Source: Catonia carolina (Eukaryota; Arthropoda; Insecta; Hemiptera; Achilidae). Taken from it: a stretch of 64,000 bases of DNA. Position numbers and translations under genes: made by a program. The stretch is from contig JAQMRL010000022.1 of assembly GCA_035578175.1 (NCBI GenBank), positions 2,046,001 to 2,110,000 on the forward strand. Direction: 5' to 3'. This document shows, piece by piece, positions 57,314 through 64,000 of this stretch (position 1 is its first letter; the number at the start of each line of letters is the position of its first letter). A model generated the notes under the pieces. That model had not been told where the DNA came from and searched no databases. It saw only the letters and a list, made by a program, of their open reading frames with translations.

Positions 57314-57440
57314 GACAAGAGGTCGCAAGGTGAAAACATGGTCACAGAGATTCCAAGACGTTATGGTAGCGAGGAATCTGGGATGTTAGTGGGAAGACAG
57401 AAAACGATGGCCTGTAGAACGTGGAAAATAGAGAAATATG
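57314..57440 (+). pseudogene. LINE ORF2 extreme C-terminus
   Basis: The frame reads TRGRKVKTWSQRFQDVMVAR, NLGC-stop-WEDRKRWPVERGK, matching the RGR----W---F-DVM--RGL-WEDA-DR--WR ending common in insect LINE polymerases. One in-frame TAG. The 85-codon frame at 57338 is in another phase and likely spurious. Confidence 0.5.
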
Positions 57441-58369
57441 TAGCAGCCCCGTTAAAAATTAAACAAAAAAGGCTTTTTGTACTTCAAGATCAGTTTCCTG
57501 TCAATGTTTCTTCACTCATGACATTTGTATTTATAATTTCGGAATTACCAAATTATTATTTAAGTATTTGCTACAACAATAATATTAACACGTGAGATAT
57601 TTATTGATTTATTTCTTACAAGCCAATGTGTGTATGAGCGTCTGTGTTTGTAATCCGCCATAGAATGTGACCAATGTTACAATACCGAGAACAAATTTTA
57701 AGCCTGTTTACTTCCATAATGTGAAATACATACCTCAGTCGAGTTGATATATAATTACTCAATTTTTTTCGTTTTACTTAAATGGTACTGATGAAGTATA
57801 ATAACCAATCAACTGTTTTTAAACAATGGTTAAAAAAGTAAGAGTTATAGGTAATTTTTTAAACCCGTGATCTTCGACTTAATAATACTCTTGTACCTAA
57901 TCAGTAACGAGGTCGTCAGGGCCTAAAGTCTTCGCCTTCTAATCGTTTAGCTTTGATTTATTTTTAAACCTTTTAAAAAAATACACCGTTTACTCTATGT
58001 AAAATATTCATTAAGCATACTGCTAAAGACTTCTGTTGTGTAAAATTTTACACTGGCTGGGAATTTCAAAACCAGGTATGTTTTTACAAAAATTTGTTTT
58101 CTTGGCCAATATAATCAAACGAGATATATATACTTAAATGAACTTGTTTTTTTGGTTACAAAAATACAGCATTAATTAGTAAGTTTATTTTAATTTTCAA
58201 CCCTTTTTCAAGTAAGAAAACACAAGAGAACTACTTTTCTTCAATTAAAATGGTTTCTGGAACGGACCTAATTTTTTCTGAACGGATAGTTTCTTAGCGA
58301 CATTTTATCTTATTTAATTACCACTTCTGACCGGGTCTTACTGTTTTACAATTTTTTTATTTAATTTAT
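57441..58369. other. AT-rich sequence, nothing clear
   Basis: At 57905-57950 AACGAGGTCGTCAGGGCCTA and CTTCGCCTTCTAATCG weakly resemble the A-box half of a leucine/serine-type tRNA head; no B-box follows. Confidence 0.4.
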
Positions 58370-58475
58370 TTAACCTCTGCCCCCCCCCCCGCAGTCAGTC
58401 AGCTGGTAAGAAATTTTATTAAATTGTTAAATTCTGAGTGAGAGAATTTGTAAGATGTCCAGCCGACAGCCAGAT
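58370..58475 (+). repeat. Dispersed repeat (pair with 36545)
   Basis: A run of ten Cs (58381-58390) precedes CAGTCAGTCAGCTGG; CCAGCCGACAGCCAG ends the match. Collinear with 36545-36665. Confidence 0.4.
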
Positions 58476-60954
58476 ATAAAAAATACCTTTGTGTGTCCCT
58501 ATTCAATTACATACCTACTTGCGCCAAGAAAAGAAAGCAGTTATCACATTTGATCGCTCTAAAACTAAAACCAGTTCAAATAATAAAATTATAAAACCGT
58601 AACTTACATCTGATCACTGTTCTAAACGAAATACGACAACGAAACAAAAAATATGTACTTAGACAGACTTCAACATCATCAATGCCCGTAATTAACCTTT
58701 TAGATAACGGTGACCACTGCCACAGACTGAAACGTATCAAAATTTTAGACTTAACTTTACAGAAAAAAATTAAAAATTAACAGCGATAACTATCCCCGAT
58801 AGAATTTTTATTTATTTAATTATCCCACAATAAGTTTTAAATTTTGTTTATAATAAACACATTGAAAATTATACCATCAACTACGGTTGATTTTTAAATT
58901 GGACTTAACCTAGTGACAGTATTCTCCATCAAGATTTATTTTCTAACGTTATAAAATTTACTTAATGTAAAATTTAACTCTTTGCAATTAAATAGTATAT
59001 TCATAGAGATTAAAAAATATATAAATTAAAGTATTAGAAAATTATTTAGGCATTATACAGAAATTTATAATTTCACTTGATTTTAGAGTAGCTCAACTTA
59101 ATATCTTTCTATTTTAAGGTAAATCAAACAAAAACTTACCAATATTTTTTTCTTCAAGAGATTTATAATAAATTAAAATATACTCGTTTGTCAAAAAATA
59201 CAATAAAACTAATGTCAGTATTTTACGTTCAATATTTTTCAATGAATACTTTACAAAATAATTATTAATAAATATAAAATCCTCCTTTGGTTATTTACTA
59301 CAGTATTTTTGTTGATTATCAAATCCTATGATTGAAAGTTTCTTTAAATACTATTGCAATTTACTTGTAAATTATAGTTATTTTTTTGACAGAACTTGTG
59401 AAGACATTAGGTAGTACTGAAGAAATATTTAAAAAAACCGCTACGAAAACATTTTCATTGTACCAACAAATTAGCTTCTGTTTTAAGACAATTTATAATT
59501 TTTTACAGTTTTCACGCTATATTAATTTTTAGAGGAATAAATTTTTTATATTAAATTTTAAATATAAATTGTGAAATTTACGCACAATATTTATCATGAA
59601 ATAAAAAATTATTTATTGAACTTACTTTACTGAATGGTTACTAAATTTCAGAAATGTTCGCTAAAAATTTAAAAGTTGAAGTATAAAACTCTAGTACATT
59701 ATAAGATTGTATAAAAATCTGTAGACTATTAAAATAATAATAATCTGTTTATATAAAAATCGTAATAAAATATAAGTGCAGCGTTCATCTTTGTAAAAAA
59801 ACTTGCTTTCTACATTTTACGAAGAAAAACTTTCCCGAACCCATCCAGTTTACCGGTAAAATATAAGGATACAATATAAAGAAATTCTGTTGTATAACAA
59901 ATTTGAATAGCTACATACTTTAAAAAATTAATAGTAAATTTATTAATTATGACTAATTATTAAGGGACTTGAATACCATCCCTTCGCAATTTCACTAAAA
60001 TATTCGAAGTTATTTTCTTTGCTGCCATTCTGAATCAACCGGTGATCTCTACTTTATTATGTATAACATAGATAAAATACAGTGGAATGCAATAGTACTG
60101 ACAAAATTTTAATATTGTAATGTATTTCATCCACAGTGAGCATCATTGCTTTAAATTTTAAAACTCCTTGGGATGCTGAGAGAATTTTAGAAGTTATAGT
60201 TAATAAAAAATAACGTGAAACAGGCAAAATTCTAATATACTGAATGTACTCTCAGTCCTTTCCATTGCAAAATTAAAACATGCTGACGGTTTTAAGTAGA
60301 AAATAAATTAACAAAATTTACTCTTCGGAAATTTAAAATCATCTTAGAGAACTACAATATTCATAGTATCGCGTTAGTATTTTATGTATTTGCGAATACA
60401 ATCCGTTTTTTTTTTTAATAAAGGGATGTTCGTATAAATTTTTCAAACCCTGACCCGTATTAAAACCGAGGACATAATTTTGGTACTGAGCATCCTATAA
60501 ACTATGAAACCTATGCGTGTAACAATGTTGTATTCAATAATATTTCTATTATACTTTACATTCAAATATCTAGAAACAAGTGGACCGTTATCAAATCAAC
60601 CGGTATCCAAGTCCCTTTTAATTACAAGTACATATTAAAGTACTACTTCGTATTTTAAAAGACAATCTTACCTATCCGCTGATGAAATAGCACAAACCAG
60701 AGCAACCATTGTATTCTTCTAAGCATATTTTATGCTTTTCCTTCTTCTAAATCATAACAAATCATTTTAATTTATCCAAAATTATGCATAATGAACGGAA
60801 AATTATTAATTTTTAAAAATCAAGGATAAAATCAAGTCAAATATTTATTTCTACAACCCAACAGTCTTAGTTTATTTATAAATTAATTTGCATTATTTTA
60901 AAATAAGTTTTATTGCGATCAAAAAAAATCGTATCCAAACAAAAAAAGTTCGTT
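58476..60954. other. 2.5 kb AT-rich stretch, nothing recognised
   Basis: Around 60440-60530 CAAACCCTGACCCGTATTAA recalls the B-box end of a minus-strand SINE but is too diverged to call. Confidence 0.5.
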
Positions 60955-61110
60955 GTGAACGTAGGGGTAGTTTTTAGCACGAGTCGTCCACGTGACGCGT
61001 CAACTCAATCGAGGCTGCCGCCAAACTGAGTGGACCAGCACTAGCTAATTCAATCGTTTGAGAATCAGTCGCTTGGCGCGCCAGTTCACCAACACATGCG
61101 TGTTCTATTC
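60955..61110 (+). promoter_or_regulatory. GC/CpG-rich patch, possible core promoter or repeat end
   Basis: A sharp local rise in CpG (CCACGTGACGCG, TTGGCGCGCC) in otherwise AT-rich DNA. It contains an arthropod-initiator-like AATCAGTCG at about 61066. A similar AATCAGTGCGTTGGGCG lies at ~26251, so this could instead be the end of a repeat. No downstream gene was recognised. Confidence 0.25.
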
Positions 61111-61639
61111 TTTTACAATCACTTTTTTAAATTTTATTTTACTAGATTTTTCGTTAATTTTACTAATCGCACTTTCATGCAATATCAAGTTATTTAACAA
61201 GTTTCCACCCCCATATACATCGTTTTAATCATTGAATAACTGCGCATTGATCGTAACCTAATCATCAATCAGTAATATTGCTGAGGAATTCATTTAACTA
61301 GGTATGTTGTAACAATTGAAATAAAACGTAGACATTCATTAAAAATTTATTAAAACTAAAATTTATTAAAGCAGAAAAGCTAAAATTTCACCTCTCAGCA
61401 CGATGCTACAAGATTCGGACTAAACTGGTTAGTAACTTCTGCATTATTGTACAAGAAGCTACCGTTAAATGGTAAGGGAGGAACGCAACTGTTCATTACG
61501 TCCACTTCTCAGAAGAACTTAAATTTACAAAACAAAAAATACTTATAATTACGGATTTACTCGTTATATCGAATGAATAAGTAGATAAAATTTCCTAAAG
61601 TTTCAATACTACTGAAATCTGCAATTTTAACTGTTTTTA
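61111..61639. other. AT-rich sequence, nothing recognised
   Basis: No features were seen. Confidence 0.5.
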
Positions 61640-61795
61640 TTTGGTGGTGATCTCTAAATAAGCCTTGGCTTGTATGTAGGTAATGATGTCAGGTAATAAA
61701 AAGATGAAAAACTTGCAGTACTGACCGGGAACTGAATGCGAGACTCCTAGTCTAGAAGTCAGTTACGCTAATCACTACACCAACTACGAAGGTAT
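61640..61795 (-). repeat. tRNA-derived SINE, head B / tail 3
   Basis: On the minus strand: CGTAGTTGGTGTAGTGATTAG (A-box), GCATTCAGTTCCCGGTCAG (B-box), then tail 3 with CATCATTACCTACATACAAG and CCAAGGCTTATTTAG, matching the copy at 42155. Confidence 0.7.
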
Positions 61796-61960
61796 GTGAG
61801 TTTCCGAGGAAAGAATAATAATAAGGCGAGTAGAAAGAACTTACTCATGCATAATGAAAGATAATTATCTACTTCGTAAAAAAAAGGGAAGTATATGTAA
61901 AATTGCAAGTATTTATCAACGTCATAAATGAAACAAATTAGGAAAATGTTGTGTCTTATA

Positions 61961-62951
61961 TACCGGGTGTCCCACGAAGAGGTTGCTATTTTTGAATTAC
62001 TATTCCGGACGTATCGCACACTCTACAAATTGGAAACTTTACAGTTATAATAGATATGTAAAAAAATTACCCTCGAGTTTCATTTGCTTATGATCAAAAC
62101 AAAATGGCGGGAAGTAATTTTATTCGCATAACCATTTCAAATCGGTTTGTTACAATTTTACTTAAGTAAAAAAATGAAAGATATATGAAAGTGATAAATT
62201 AATAATGAACACAATTTTTTTCATTATCCTTTATTCGAACTGATGTCCATCAACAGCTACGCACTGATAGCAACGAAACAAAAATGAGTCATAAGCGTTT
62301 TGAAAAAATTGCCGGGGTATCTGCAACAGTTCATCTTCAATCAGCCTCATTAATTCATTGTCTACTGCAATGGTGTGAGAATAAACTTTTTTCTTCAAAA
62401 AGCCCCATAGGAAAAAAATCACAGACAAGTCTGGCGCTCTTGGAGGCCAGTCTATGAGGCCGCTGCCATGACCTATCCAACGGTTAGGAAGATTTTGGTT
62501 TAAAACCGCTTTGGCCACATTAGCATAATGTGGAGGAGAAGCTCCGTCATGCTGAAAAAAACGTCCTGCATCTCCGCCTGAGAAATATGATTATGTGATA
62601 TATGATGTGAAATATGATATGTGATTAGTTAAAATTGATGCGTAACTGTATCCAGTCATTGTATGATGGGATATGTCGTACTATAAAACACCATCCTTGG
62701 TGACAGCAACCCACACTGTTATACCCTTTGATTTTAAGTGGTTTTATCCACAAGATTATTGTTCATTTTTGATATTTTCTTATTCCGCCATTTCGTTTTG
62801 ATTAATCATAAGCAAATGAAGAAGTTTCTTCACTTACTTTACTTTTTTAAATATCTATTTATTATAACTGTAAAGTTTCCAGTCTGTAGAGTGTGCGATA
62901 CGTCCGGAATAGTAATTCAAAAATAGCAACCTCTTCGTGGGACACCCGGTA
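61961..62951. mobile_element. 991-bp transposon with ~150-bp terminal inverted repeats
   Basis: Left repeat 61961-62110 and right repeat 62785-62951 begin TACCGGGTGTCCCACGAAG. The outer 67 bp are identical; homology then continues with small gaps to AAAATGGCGG. TA flanks at 61959-61960 and 62952-62953. Between them is a decayed DDE transposase on the minus strand. It fits an internally deleted Tc1/mariner-superfamily element with long terminal repeats. Confidence 0.88.
62231..62742 (-). pseudogene. DDE transposase remnant (Tc1/mariner superfamily)
   Basis: On the minus strand from ~62742: GITVWVAVTKDGVL (the VMVWA-VTK-GVLGP strand), a stop, a gap, then FQHDGASPPHYANV (62560-62519; second catalytic D in QHDG) and an open segment AKAVLNQNLPNRWIGHGSGL, IDWPPRAPDL, FFLWGFLKKKVY, ending CYQCVAVDGHQFE at 62231. 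The family motif PDL-PLDFFLWG is altered to PDLSVIFFLWG, so the third catalytic aspartate and one residue are missing. The first catalytic D and the DNA-binding domain are deleted. Spacing between the second D and the expected third position is about 41-43, larger than in mariner proper. Confidence 0.8.
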
Positions 62952-62953
62952 TA

Positions 62954-64000
62954 TTTAGTTAATTATAAATTTATTTATTTTTATTTACAAACGGCTATGA
63001 TTACCACTAGAAATTTTGTGACAGGATAAGAAGTTAACAAACTGATACGAGTAGAAACATGAACTGGTCACTACGCAACTCTGAAGATGGCTAGGTTGCT
63101 AGATTGCTAGGTGATCTGTTTCCGACTAACAACCGACGTATTTCTGATCAACCATCCGGTTGCTCAGGATCATATTAGAGGGGACTAATCAGATACTGGC
63201 TACTGATCTACGTTGCTAAACAGTTGCTAACTGCTAGCATCGCGTATGAACGTCCTTATCACTAAAAATGTAAGTAAAACTGTAACTACCCCAAAAAACA
63301 CTAATAATAATTTTTTAAACGTTATATTGAGTCTAAGACACACATTATTATAAATTTTTTTATCATATAGGTTTCACATGTAACCCCATTTATATCGTTG
63401 GTTTTGTTACTCTCAAATTATAAATTACTACCAACGTCTTTCGGTTTCATAGTAAACTAAACTTAAGGTGTTAAACTTCTCAAGACAACCTTAATAATTG
63501 AAAGCAAAATCACGGCTGTACAAATAAAAGCAATTAGTAGTCTACTGGAAACAGGCAATTTATTGACATCAGTCTAAATCCCAGTGGATGGGGATAAATA
63601 CGACCTGTGAATAATTGAATATGTTGTGTTAGAAGAAAAGCAGATAAAACGTATTTTTTACAAAAAGGTACGATATTTTCGATTTTTGAAATGTTTACAT
63701 AAAAACATAACTCACTCGAATGTTTACATAATTCATTCGATTGTGCAGAATTAGGACAGAAGAATCGAATGTGACATAATTTTTTTTTTTAAAACTGTCC
63801 CGTAAACAATTTTTTTAAATATTAAAAAAGGAAAAGTAACGGATGATATTGTAGGACGGCATTTATTGTATGATGTAATACAAATACCCAGATAAAAAAG
63901 CAAACGACCTTACTAAAACAAATGAAATAAAATATTACTTCATTTTACCAATAAAAATTATTTTTTAATTTAAAGGTTACCTAATGTCACATAATTATGT
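62954..64000. other. AT-rich sequence with a TTGCTA-rich cluster
   Basis: Within 63085-63240 the words GTTGCTA/TTGCTAG occur at least five times, often paired with ACTGGCTACT or CTGCTAG, giving a loose degenerate repeat. Nothing else was recognised; a final T-run lies at 63780. Confidence 0.45.

Overview
The window looks like nuclear DNA from an insect: very AT-rich, with no operons or Shine-Dalgarno sites, no long open reading frames except transposases, and a dense patchwork of eukaryotic transposable elements. I recognise no host protein-coding gene, no functional tRNA and no rRNA. It reads as intergenic or intronic DNA. A hemipteran is plausible from the mix of element families, but that is a weak inference.

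Layout. 1-7300: AT-rich sequence with small inverted-repeat elements, a tRNA-derived SINE and a 0.95 kb richer-GC block. 7300-14350: six decayed non-LTR retrotransposon (LINE) or Jockey-like pieces on both strands, interleaved with SINEs. 15000-17000: more SINEs and a complete non-autonomous hAT element with a perfect 8-bp target duplication and a LINE fragment nested inside it. 17000-27200: mostly featureless, with one LINE tail and a PIF/Harbinger-like element carrying a MADF-type reading frame. 27200-36500: three copies of a ~0.9 kb microsatellite-bearing repeat, plus LINE tails, SINEs and a 214-bp MITE. 36800-43300: a near-complete mariner and several SINE and LINE fragments. 45700-52000: two more copies of the 0.9 kb repeat, one carrying a SINE and one carrying a 685-bp solo-LTR-like insertion and abutting a pogo/Tigger transposase fragment. 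54300-56200: a TA microsatellite, a LINE C-terminus and a second near-complete mariner. 57000-64000: mostly featureless, apart from a 991-bp transposon with ~150-bp terminal inverted repeats and a decayed transposase.

The main results are three. First, the five-copy 0.9 kb family has the architecture of non-autonomous Helentrons (HINE/DINE-1-like): 13-bp subterminal inverted repeats, an internal GT microsatellite and a 3' terminal hairpin. Second, the tRNA-derived SINEs are modular: at least three heads and three tails occur in different combinations. Third, two different mariners are each silenced by a single visible lesion. Nested insertions and target-site duplications give a relative timeline. 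All domain calls are by eye; no database search was possible.
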